DNA from: Pseudomonadota bacterium | GTDB lineage: Bacteria > Pseudomonadota > Alphaproteobacteria > Rhizobiales > Xanthobacteraceae | DNA length: 7,827 nucleotides | NCBI GenBank assembly: GCA_021779635.1 | Contig: JAJYAH010000308.1 | Span: forward strand, 1 to 7,827 | Direction: 5' to 3' | Shown here: in pieces, positions 1 to 6,359 of the stretch | Numbering within the stretch: position 1 is the stretch's first letter | Layout: every line of letters begins with the position of its first letter | The notes under the pieces: model-generated | Told to the model about the DNA's origin: nothing | The model's input: the letters and a program-made list of their open reading frames with translations, nothing else | The model's database searches: none | Translations under genes and position numbers: made by a program

Positions 1-21
1 GGTTCGGAGACTATGTTATTT

Positions 22-31
22 TGTCCGGACA
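22..31. promoter_or_regulatory. Operator-like palindrome, copy 1 (TRAP operon)
   Basis: TGTCCGGACA is a perfect 10-base palindrome. It ends 6 bases before the Shine-Dalgarno sequence and 21 bases before the ATG of the TRAP binding-protein gene. Two more exact copies lie at 3866-3875 and 4468-4477. The symmetric TGTC/GACA half-sites are typical of a dimeric helix-turn-helix regulator; GntR (FadR-like) sites often have GT...AC half-sites, but the family cannot be decided from the site. Its place between promoter and ribosome binding site suits repression. The window begins only 21 bases upstream, so the promoter itself cannot be judged. Confidence 0.65.
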
Positions 32-52
32 TGATCAAGGGGGGCCTGCGTT

Positions 53-1072
53 ATGCAGCGACGCACATTTCTTCTCGGCACGCTGCTGGCTGGCGCTGCA
101 GCATCACCGGCGATGGCAGCGGCCGACGAAACCAAATTGTCAGCTGGATTCGTCAACGCAGTTGGCAGCATCTATCTCGACACCCTGAAGACTGTTCCCG
201 GTCGCATCAAAGCCGCAACCCAGGGCAAATTGGATATCGTCGAGTACGCCTCGCTCGTGGACGGTCCGGATCAACCGGCAGCCGTGCGCGACGACCGGCT
301 GGATAGCTCGTTCGCGGTCACACCATGGCTCAGCGCCGACACCCCCTATCTAAATTTCGGCAGTCTACCGGGACTGGTTACCGAAGAGGGCGTATATCAC
401 AAACTGCTCGACGAATATCTGCGCGCTGCAACTGCAAAGATATGGCTTTCCAAATACAACGCCGTACAGGTCATGACCGGACTTTTCGAGGAGCAGTGCC
501 TGATCTCGAAAGTGCCGATCCGTAAGGTGGAGGATTTTCGCGGCAAGAAAGTGCGGGTGATCAGCACCGAGGCCGCCGAACTGATGAAGAAGCTTGGTGC
601 AGCACCCACGCCGGTTCCCTTTGGCGAAATTGTCCCGGCCTTACAGCGCAGCATCGTCGACATTGTGATGACCTCAGTGGGCACGGCCAACGGTTTCGGA
701 TTCTATACGGTTGCAAAATATATAAGCATTTGGAAGATCGGCACAATTGTGCCGTGGTCGTACATTGTGAATAAGAATGCCTGGGCAAAGCTGCCGGCGG
801 ATATCAGGGGACCGGCACAAGCAGAGTTGCGCAAAATCGAGGATGAGCATTTCGCCAGCCTCGCCGCTTTTGACAACAAATGCATCCAGGAATTCATCAA
901 GCACGGGATGCAGGTGTACGAGGCGCCGCCCAGCGAGCTCGCCAAGGTCTTCGACAAGCAGAATGTCGCTGCTGTGTATAACAACTGGTACAAACTTAAC
1001 GATCGCGCGGGCACGGATGGTCGTGCGCTCGTCAAGAAGATCAGGGAGCTCGAAGCGAAGATCAAAGCCTGA
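53..1072 (+). CDS. TRAP transporter periplasmic solute-binding protein (DctP family)
   Basis: This 339-residue protein should be the exported receptor of a tripartite ATP-independent periplasmic transporter, catching a small organic acid in the periplasm. The N-terminus MQRRTFLLG followed by a hydrophobic stretch is a twin-arginine (Tat) signal, with an AMA cleavage site near residue 22. The core matches DctP: residues 161-170 (FRGKKVRV) contain the Arg (R168) that normally pairs with the substrate carboxylate, followed by LGAAPTPVPFGEIVPALQ and IVD. The usual VDGQEN-type segment is changed to VDIVMTSVG, so this is a divergent branch and the substrate cannot be named. The start is supported by AAGGGGGG at 38-45, 7 bases before the ATG. 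The length is normal. The GAF gene follows after 31 bases, probably in the same transcript. No dctQ or dctM membrane subunits are in the window, so they must lie elsewhere. The operator-like palindrome at 22-31 suggests regulated expression. Confidence 0.88.
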   Translation: MQRRTFLLGTLLAGAAASPAMAAADETKLSAGFVNAVGSIYLDTLKTVPGRIKAATQGKLDIVEYASLVDGPDQPAAVRDDRLDSSFAVTPWLSADTPYLNFGSLPGLVTEEGVYHKLLDEYLRAATAKIWLSKYNAVQVMTGLFEEQCLISKVPIRKVEDFRGKKVRVISTEAAELMKKLGAAPTPVPFGEIVPALQRSIVDIVMTSVGTANGFGFYTVAKYISIWKIGTIVPWSYIVNKNAWAKLPADIRGPAQAELRKIEDEHFASLAAFDNKCIQEFIKHGMQVYEAPPSELAKVFDKQNVAAVYNNWYKLNDRAGTDGRALVKKIRELEAKIKA

Positions 1073-1103
1073 TCGCCTGCCATTGACGCGACAGACAACG
1101 ACG

Positions 1104-1712
1104 ATGAACGTGCAGGATATGCGGCCCGCGCTGGCAATGCTTGATGCCGCAGGGGGCGCGGCGTTAGACGCGGCGAATTCAGAAGTCGCCATCCGGGTGC
1201 TGGCCCAGGCTTGTTACGATCTCCTCGGTGATCGTGATGCGCATCTGCGGCCTGGCGCGCTGAACCCAGGGGAGCGTCAGTTCTTCGTGGCAGGCGCTTT
1301 TTTCATCACACCTGATCAGCGCTATCACATGCTCGTCGGGAATGTAAATTTCCCGCCAGAGCAAGAGCGACTGATGGTACCGATTGACGGTGGTCATCCC
1401 GGTTGGGTCTATGCTCATCGTCGAAGGTTGATTCTAAAGAATACGGATGATCATAAAGAGTTTCGGCAGTATCTGAAATCGTCACGCATGGGCTCGACGA
1501 TATTTGCACCGTTATTCTGGAAAGGTGCATTTCTCGGTCAGCTCATCATGGCCGCGCAAGCACGCTATACGATGCGCGATGAGGATCTTCTAATACTGGT
1601 TGCATGCTCGCGTATCGCCGCCGCCGCCTGGGTCGCGCACGGTGGGCCGGCATGGTTGGCCGCCAACTATCCGCCCCAGAACGGCTTCTACGTGGAAAAG
1701 GAAGGCCTTTAG
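1104..1712 (+). CDS. Stand-alone GAF-domain protein
   Basis: This 202-residue protein has no signal peptide and no membrane segment, so it should be cytoplasmic. Residues about 55-180 look like one GAF domain: HPGWVYAHRRRLILKNT (98-113), then SSRMGSTIFAPLFWKGAFLG (127-146), then YTMRDEDLLILVACSRIAAAAW (155-176), matching the usual order of the GAF fold. No kinase, cyclase, helix-turn-helix or other output domain is attached. GAF domains bind small molecules or mediate dimerisation, so a sensor or binding role linked to the transported compound is possible but unproven. The ATG at 1104 lacks a clear Shine-Dalgarno sequence, and an ATG at 1119 is an alternative. It lies 31 bases after the TRAP gene and probably shares its transcript. 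The stop is only 8 bases from the stop of the opposing gene. Confidence 0.75.
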   Translation: MNVQDMRPALAMLDAAGGAALDAANSEVAIRVLAQACYDLLGDRDAHLRPGALNPGERQFFVAGAFFITPDQRYHMLVGNVNFPPEQERLMVPIDGGHPGWVYAHRRRLILKNTDDHKEFRQYLKSSRMGSTIFAPLFWKGAFLGQLIMAAQARYTMRDEDLLILVACSRIAAAAWVAHGGPAWLAANYPPQNGFYVEKEGL

Positions 1713-1720
1713 CCGGTGCC

Positions 1721-2965
1721 CTAGAGAGAGGCCCGGAGGTCTCGCCAGCCCGCGGCGAGCCTCGCGCGCCAGTCGGGGGCGGCCACCGCGATCAGGCGTG
1801 CGGCGCGCTGGTCGAGGTCGGATCCGCGCAAATCAGCGATGCCGTATTCGGTGACCACCACGTCGACATCGCCGCGCTGAACCGAGACGAGGCCAGGATC
1901 GCCAATCCGCGTGACCACGCGGGATACGCGCCCATCGCGCGACTGCGCTGGCAGCATCACCAACGCCGTTCCACCGGGTGACCGATGTGCCGCGCGCATG
2001 AAGTCATTGATGCCGCCGAAGCTAGACATGAGGCGTCCTGAGACCGCTTCGCAGTTGGCTTGTCCAAGCAGGTCGACCTCCAGTGCGCCGTTCAGCGCAG
2101 CGAATTTGGGAATGTCTCGCAGGCGCTCAGGGCCGTGAGTGAAGGACACGGGACGAAACTGGATCTCAGAAAGCGCCGCTCGTTGATAGAAGCGCATGTC
2201 GCCGCCCGCGTAACCCGTTACGACGGACTCGGCGACTCCGGATTCGAGCAACTCCAGGGCCGCCTGCGATACCGTGCCGCCGTGCAACCGGATACGTCGG
2301 CGCGTGCCAAGGTGGCGGAGCACGAGGTCCGGCAGGCGGCCGATGCCGATCTGCACCGTCTCGCCGTCGCCCAACAGTGACGCGACGTTCTCTGCGATGG
2401 CCGCGTCGCTGTCGCTGCCCGGTGTCGTCGGCAGCTCGGGCAGGTCGCTGACACCGTTCACGACCGCCTCGAACCGCTCGATCGGCAATGATAGGCCATT
2501 CCGGCAGGGCGGTATCAACGGATTGAGTTGCGCCACGATCCGCCGATCGGTGCGGGACGCTATGGCAGGCAGCATGTCGGCGCATGGTCCCAGATTGCAG
2601 TTGCCATTTGCATCGGGCGGCGCAACCTGCACTACGGCGAGGTCGATAGGGGCGTCAGTCGCGAGCCACTTGTAGAAATCGGCATGGTGCATCGGTAGCA
2701 CATCGACCCGGCCGTGGTGGAACGCGTCGCGGAGACCAGGGGAGAGGAACGATGTGCGAAAGCGGCAATCCGGAGCGAATTCGTCGGGAGCGAAACGATT
2801 GAGCCCCGGGAGTTGACAGCCGATGAGCGTGACGCCCGCGGGCAATCCGGCTTCACGCCAAGTCGATAGGATTGCCGCGGGTTCCGCGGTGCCGCCGGCG
2901 ACGAACACGTGATGACCCGGTTCTACGAGGTGTGGCAAATCTGTAGAGGCGAGTTCGCGCGGCAT
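1721..2965 (-). CDS. Acetyl-CoA hydrolase/transferase (Cat1-like) family protein, catalytic Glu replaced
   Basis: This 414-residue protein belongs to the family of acetyl-CoA hydrolases, succinyl-CoA:acetate and 4-hydroxybutyrate CoA-transferases, which move CoA between carboxylic acids through a glutamyl-CoA intermediate. Recognisable segments are NGNCNLGPCADMLPAI (120-135), VQIGIGRLPD (204-213), LEVDLLGQANCE (295-306), SSFGGINDFMRAA (314-326), and the C-terminal VTEYGIADLRGSDLDQRAARLI (371-392). Where members normally read His-Ser/Thr-Glu, this protein reads LHGGTVS (227-233), with Gly230 in place of the catalytic Glu. It may therefore use another mechanism, be a thioesterase, be a binding subunit, or be inactive. 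The length is near normal (about 410-430) and the frame is intact. The ATG lies 11 bases after the stop of the upstream amidohydrolase gene, which implies one operon with likely coupled translation. The substrate is unknown. Confidence 0.85.
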   Translation of the reverse strand: MPRELASTDLPHLVEPGHHVFVAGGTAEPAAILSTWREAGLPAGVTLIGCQLPGLNRFAPDEFAPDCRFRTSFLSPGLRDAFHHGRVDVLPMHHADFYKWLATDAPIDLAVVQVAPPDANGNCNLGPCADMLPAIASRTDRRIVAQLNPLIPPCRNGLSLPIERFEAVVNGVSDLPELPTTPGSDSDAAIAENVASLLGDGETVQIGIGRLPDLVLRHLGTRRRIRLHGGTVSQAALELLESGVAESVVTGYAGGDMRFYQRAALSEIQFRPVSFTHGPERLRDIPKFAALNGALEVDLLGQANCEAVSGRLMSSFGGINDFMRAAHRSPGGTALVMLPAQSRDGRVSRVVTRIGDPGLVSVQRGDVDVVVTEYGIADLRGSDLDQRAARLIAVAAPDWRARLAAGWRDLRASL

Positions 2966-2976
2966 AAGTCAGCCCG

Positions 2977-3843
2977 TCACACTTCGTTGAGCTCGGCGAA
3001 GCGTTGCGCGATGGCCAGGCGTGAAGCGACCCACACGGATTTCCTGCTGGCGACGTGCTGCATGAAGCTGGCCAGCGCGCCGATACGCCCCGGCCGCCCG
3101 ATAATGCGCAAATGGACGCCGAGGGACATCATTTTCGGTTGTGATGCGCCTTCCGCATAGAGCTGCTCGAAGCTCGATACGGCGTAGTCCAACCATTGTG
3201 AAGGCGTGTAACCCGGCGCGAGCCAGAACTTCATGTCGTTCGTATCGAGCGCATAGGGGAGCACAACGATCCGGCGCGCGGCTGTGCCGCAATCCACACT
3301 CTCCCACCGTGGCACATCGTCAGAGAAATCGTCCATGTGGTAGAAATAGCCAGCCTCGATCAGCAAGCGTCGCGTGTTTGCCGTATGGAGATAGCGGGAC
3401 AGCCAGCCCAGCGGCCTCTGACCGACGCTAGCACGAATGCTCTCGGTCGCATCCCTGATGAAGGCGCGTTCGCGTTCCTCATCGAACGAGAATTGATGCA
3501 CCCAGCGATGTCCGTGACTGCAAACCTCGTGTCCTGCGGCAGCGATGTGACGCGCCAGCTCGGGTGCGTTTTCTAAAGCGACTGCCGCTGCAGTGAACGT
3601 GCAAGTAAAGCGGAATTGATTGAGGAGGCGCATCACCCGTGGTGCGCCTGCTCTGATTCCGTAAAGATAATTGCTCTCGTTCGGATAGTTACGGATCGGT
3701 GCCTTAATCGCGACCCCGAGCTCGTCCACCGGCTCTGGCCGCTTGTCACCAGCTGCGATGCTCTGCTCGGCGCCTTCCTCAACATTCACCACGAAGGACA
3801 TTGCGACGCGTGCGTCCTGCGGCAGGGTAAAGCGATCACCCAC
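2977..3843 (-). CDS. PuuE-like polysaccharide-deacetylase-fold amidohydrolase
   Basis: This 288-residue cytoplasmic protein has a NodB-type (carbohydrate esterase 4) fold of the branch that includes PuuE allantoinase. Diagnostic segments are VVNVEEGAE (18-26), where classical deacetylases have TFDD; GHEVCSHGHRWVHQ (104-117); NTRRLLIEAGYFYHMDDFSDD (156-176); LPYALDTNDMKF (195-206); and MMSLGVHLRIIGRPGR (238-253). The second metal-binding His of the classical H-x3-H motif is replaced by Trp114, as in PuuE-like proteins, so sugar deacetylation is unlikely. PuuE opens the hydantoin ring of allantoin, and some cyclic-imide hydrolases are, from memory, members of this superfamily. A ring-opening C-N hydrolase is therefore the best guess, but no purine-breakdown genes are nearby. 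The GTG start is supported by a strong ribosome binding site at 3851-3856. It is the first gene of an operon with the CoA-transferase-like gene and has an operator-like palindrome directly upstream. Confidence 0.82.
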   Translation of the reverse strand: MGDRFTLPQDARVAMSFVVNVEEGAEQSIAAGDKRPEPVDELGVAIKAPIRNYPNESNYLYGIRAGAPRVMRLLNQFRFTCTFTAAAVALENAPELARHIAAAGHEVCSHGHRWVHQFSFDEERERAFIRDATESIRASVGQRPLGWLSRYLHTANTRRLLIEAGYFYHMDDFSDDVPRWESVDCGTAARRIVVLPYALDTNDMKFWLAPGYTPSQWLDYAVSSFEQLYAEGASQPKMMSLGVHLRIIGRPGRIGALASFMQHVASRKSVWVASRLAIAQRFAELNEV

Positions 3844-3850
3844 GGTTTAG

Positions 3851-3856
3851 TCTCCT
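3851..3856 (-). promoter_or_regulatory. Ribosome binding site fixing the GTG start at 3843
   Basis: On the minus strand AGGAGA lies 7 bases before the GTG at 3843-3841. This is the best Shine-Dalgarno match near the 5' end of the amidohydrolase gene and supports GTG as the true start. Confidence 0.75.
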
Positions 3857-3865
3857 GCAATTGAT

Positions 3866-3875
3866 TGTCCGGACA
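3866..3875. promoter_or_regulatory. Operator-like palindrome, copy 2 (amidohydrolase operon)
   Basis: An exact second copy of TGTCCGGACA, here extended to the 12-base palindrome TTGTCCGGACAA at 3865-3876. It lies 22 bases upstream of the GTG start of the PuuE-like gene and 9 bases upstream of its ribosome binding site, almost the same placement as copy 1. On the minus strand a weak -35 (TTGGCC) and -10 (GACAAT) with a 16-base spacer would make the site overlap the -10; this promoter call is only tentative. The plus-strand text TGTCCGGACAAGCT (3866-3879) recurs at 4468-4481. Confidence 0.7.
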
Positions 3876-4019
3876 AGCTAACGCCGGCCAAGCCGAAGGG
3901 TCAATTACTGATCCGGCTCCGTGAGGTCGCCGTCGTCTCTGTCGAGACAGTGTCGAGTGGAAGCGCCAGCCGTCCAGGCGAAATATGAGGGAGCTGTGGC
4001 GAGACGATGCGGGAACAGG

Positions 4020-4268
4020 GATGGTGCTGCCGTGCTCTTCTTGCGTCGCGATGCGCGGCGAATTCCCGGAGCGGCCGATGATCTCGTTGACGCCGTTGCA
4101 AGACTTTTGGCGCGCCACGAAGACGCCGCCCAGGAGGTTGGTCTCGCAACGACGGCCCTTGATGATCATCGGGCACGGGCCGATTTTCGTGTCGTACCGG
4201 GCGCGGGTCCTAGCGGTTTGCCGGTGTCCTACCACGTTGTCGTGAGCCATTCCGGCGTTCCCAGCCAT
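4020..4268 (-). pseudogene. Possible coding remnant of unknown family
   Basis: On the minus strand, from ATG 4268 down to about 4020, the frame reads as plausible protein, especially MIIKGRRCETNLLGGVFVAR followed by a segment ending IATQEEHGSTIPV. Over about 59 codons at 4020-4190 roughly 88% end in G or C, as in the intact genes. Downstream the frame turns into basic, proline-rich text with no homology I recognise and runs into the start of the amidohydrolase gene. I recognise no family. It could be a fragment of a lost gene or a chance open frame in GC-rich DNA. Confidence 0.2.
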
Positions 4269-4271
4269 TGA

Positions 4272-4496
4272 GCACGCCTGGATCCGCGCCCGTTCGTCCC
4301 AGCCGCGTCCGCGGGCATCAGAGTGCGTCGCTTCGACAAACTATCCGCAGTTCCAAACCGCACCGAAGCGACGCCGGGCGTTATAGCGGCGACCCGCGAG
4401 ATTTCGAATGACCTCGGCGCGCGACTGAACGAGATGAAATTGACTCGAGGGGAGCCGGATGTAATCCTGTCCGGACAAGCTTTTTGTCGCAAATAA
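4272..4496 (+). pseudogene. Possible remnant resembling the C-terminus of an IclR-type regulator
   Basis: The plus-strand frame ending at TAA 4494-4496 contains GVIAATREISNDLGARLNEM (4377-4436). This resembles the last helix of IclR-family effector domains, which typically end in an A-A-x-E-I-S-x-x-L-G pattern. Upstream the frame hits a stop at 4269-4271, and I find no IclR DNA-binding domain. The match is short and may be chance. If real, it would be the tail of a decayed regulator gene beside the orphan operator copy. Confidence 0.2.
4468..4477. promoter_or_regulatory. Operator-like palindrome, copy 3 (orphan)
   Basis: A third exact TGTCCGGACA. The 14 bases TGTCCGGACAAGCT at 4468-4481 repeat those at 3866-3879, in the same orientation and 602 bases apart. 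No intact gene begins close by on either strand: the nearest plus-strand gene starts at 5177 and the nearest minus-strand gene at 3843. It may have served a gene now lost, such as the regulator's own, or may act as an auxiliary site for looping with copy 2. Confidence 0.55.
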
Positions 4497-4506
4497 CTGT
4501 GCTCGA

Positions 4507-4570
4507 AAGGCCGTGCCTACATGATGCTCAACCTATCCTGACTTCTGAGCAGTTCCGCGCAAGGCCGTGC
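4507..4570 (+). repeat. Short direct repeat AAGGCCGTGC, two copies
   Basis: AAGGCCGTGC occurs at 4507-4516 and again at 4561-4570. The first copy is followed after 9 bases, and the second after 1 base, by GCTCAA. No function is evident, and a chance or local-duplication origin is equally possible. Confidence 0.35.
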
Positions 4571-5162
4571 TGCTCAATCTTGCTTGGCGATCTTTGCGCC
4601 GAGATAATGAAGCGAGAGAATGCAACGACCGACGGTGATGCATTACGCAATATGCGGCCCTAGTATGTTCCGTGAAGCTAACCTAATGGTCCGCCAGAAG
4701 CGCGGCACGCACCGCGCACGCGCCCTGGTAAATATGCATCACAGGACGGACCGCTGGAGGTTCGTAACCGCTATGAGGGACAAACTTCCGGATCTCCTGA
4801 GCCGAGTACTGGAGCGGCCCGGACGGGGCAGCACTCCGGGCCTCGACCCAACGTTGGCAGGGCTGGCGAACCGTGAAGCGATGAGGCGGCCGACGGATAC
4901 CGTACCATCAGCTGCACGAACGTCCCCGGGACCCAACCTGCTACCCGGACACATCTTGATTGCGTCGGTCAACGGGATGTTGGCTGCATCCGGTAATCCT
5001 TTCATTGCCGGACTTGGTAGGGACCACACGGTCACTCATCTGCCCCGGCTGCGCGCGCTTGCTACACCACCGCGGGTCAACCGGCGATGGCCGGCGAAGA
5101 CCGTCTGCCATTCCCAAGACTCGAATGTGGCTACCCTATCGGCCGCGGCGCCCAACGCCACC

Positions 5163-5166
5163 GGAG
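5163..5166 (+). promoter_or_regulatory. Ribosome binding site supporting GTG start at 5177
   Basis: GGAG lies 10 bases before the GTG at 5177-5179. It supports starting the CoA-transferase at VKLEGIRVVDLS, which is where family members begin, and not at the in-frame ATG at 5087, whose extra 30 residues look non-coding. Confidence 0.55.
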
Positions 5167-5176
5167 CCACTGGGCG

Positions 5177-6292
5177 GTGAAGCTCGAAGGCATTCGGGTC
5201 GTCGATCTGTCGGTGTTCCTGCCGGGCCCATACATGACCATGGTCATGGCTGATCACGGGGCCGAGGTGGTCAAGGTCGAGTTGCCAAGCGGTGATCCGG
5301 CACGCGAGATTGGCGAGTCGGACGGCCCCTCGACGGTGTTCTTCCGCAACCTAAACCGCGGCAAGAAGAGTGTCGCGCTCGATCTCAAGACCGCGGCCGG
5401 CAAGGCTGCACTGGACCGCCTCGTCGACGACGCTGACGTGTTTGTCGAGACGTTCCGCCCCGGCGTCATGCAGCGCCTAGGCCTCGACCATGTAACGCTG
5501 ACCGCGCGCAACCCGCGCCTCGTCTATTGCTCGATCAGCGCGTTCGGACAAAGCGGCCCCTATGCGATGCGGCCAGCACATGATCTGGCTACCGAGGCGA
5601 TGGCCGGCGTCATCAGCATCAATGTCGGGGCCGACGGAAAGCCGACGATCCCCGCGATCCCGGCTGCCGACATGCTGGCTGCGCTTCACGCGCTGTCGGG
5701 CGTGCTGATGGCGCTCCTACGGCGGCAGAGCTCCGGACGCGGGGATGTCATCGACCTATCCATGCACGAAGCGGTGTTGGCCACGATTCCCAACGTGCTG
5801 GGGTCAACGCTGGCGGAGAACAGACAGCCAATTCCGCGCCATGAGCGTGGCCTCGGCGGTGCGGGCTTCTACCACATCTACGAGACGAAGGATGCGCGCC
5901 ATGTCGTGTTGGGCGGACAAGAGATGAAGTTCGTCCGCAACCTCCTCAATCGGCTCGGCCGGCTCGACCTCGCGTCGCTCGCCGAACGGGGCCCGGGCGA
6001 CCATCAGCGGCCACTGATTGACTTCCTGGCAGAAACGTTCCGAACGAAGACGCAGGCCGAGTGGGTCGACTGGGTCCGCGACCTTGATATTTGCTTCGCT
6101 CCGGTGAAGACGTTGCCCGAAAGTCTAGCCGACGAGCACGCACTCGCCCGCGGCATGATCCTGGTCGACGAGCACGGTCGCCGCCACATCGCGCCAGCTG
6201 TGCGCTTCCGCAACGAACCACCCGTGCCAAACCTTACCGAGCCACGCCTCGGCGAGCACACTAAGATTCTCACCAACCTTGACAGTGGCTGA
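5177..6292 (+). CDS. Class III CoA-transferase (CaiB/BaiF family)
   Basis: This 371-residue cytoplasmic enzyme should transfer CoA between carboxylic acids, as formyl-CoA:oxalate, carnitine and itaconate CoA-transferases do. The N-terminus LEGIRVVDLSVFLPGPYMTM (3-22) and ADHGAEVVKVELPSGDPAR (25-43) are typical. NRGKKSVALDLK (60-71) and ADVFVETFRPGVMQRLGL (86-103) follow. In ISAFGQSGPY...RPAHDLATEAM, Asp136 fits the catalytic Asp that forms the aspartyl-CoA intermediate. RGDVIDLSMHEAVLA and the closing PRLGEHTK complete the match. The length is slightly below the usual ~400, but no domain is missing. The start is a GTG. It stands alone, about 1.3 kb from the amidohydrolase operon and 857 bases from a CitE-like gene on the other strand. 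CaiB and CitE-type genes pair in itaconate degradation and similar acid pathways, but the substrate cannot be read from the sequence. Racemase-like members of the family remain possible. Confidence 0.87.
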   Translation: MKLEGIRVVDLSVFLPGPYMTMVMADHGAEVVKVELPSGDPAREIGESDGPSTVFFRNLNRGKKSVALDLKTAAGKAALDRLVDDADVFVETFRPGVMQRLGLDHVTLTARNPRLVYCSISAFGQSGPYAMRPAHDLATEAMAGVISINVGADGKPTIPAIPAADMLAALHALSGVLMALLRRQSSGRGDVIDLSMHEAVLATIPNVLGSTLAENRQPIPRHERGLGGAGFYHIYETKDARHVVLGGQEMKFVRNLLNRLGRLDLASLAERGPGDHQRPLIDFLAETFRTKTQAEWVDWVRDLDICFAPVKTLPESLADEHALARGMILVDEHGRRHIAPAVRFRNEPPVPNLTEPRLGEHTKILTNLDSG

Positions 6293-6359
6293 GCCGCCTT
6301 GCGCCTGGCTACAACAACGACACACCAGGCAAGAGGTGCCCTTCGCCTGCGTCAGCACT

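Larger units (their letters stand above)
4497..5176. other. Gene-free stretch upstream of the CaiB-like gene
   Basis: About 680 bases with no gene I can support. The open plus-strand frame at 4620-5180 encodes arginine- and proline-rich text without domains, only mediocre GC at third positions and no ribosome binding site. The minus-strand frame 4739-5035 is no better. I see no tRNA, clear hairpin terminator or strong sigma-70 promoter, although a promoter for the downstream gene should lie somewhere near the right end. Confidence 0.5.

Noticed and set aside
674..1192. 172-codon minus-strand frame opposite the TRAP gene
   Set aside because: It lies antisense to a clearly recognised gene and shows no family features.
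3939..3950. Inverted repeat CTGTC-GA-GACAG
   Set aside because: Five-base arms with no neighbouring start codon and no second copy; too weak to call a site.
3844..5176. Possible tRNA, CRISPR array or insertion sequence in the long gap
   Set aside because: No T-arm-like sequence, no regularly spaced repeats, and no terminal inverted repeats or transposase motifs were seen.
4620..5180. 186-codon open frame on the plus strand
   Set aside because: No ribosome binding site, no domain, Arg/Pro-rich composition, mediocre third-position GC, and it overruns the well-supported start of the CaiB-like gene.
5233..5248. Perfect 16-base palindrome CATGACCATGGTCATG
   Set aside because: It lies inside the conserved N-terminal coding region of the CaiB-like gene and arises from the codons for MTMVM; no second copy exists.
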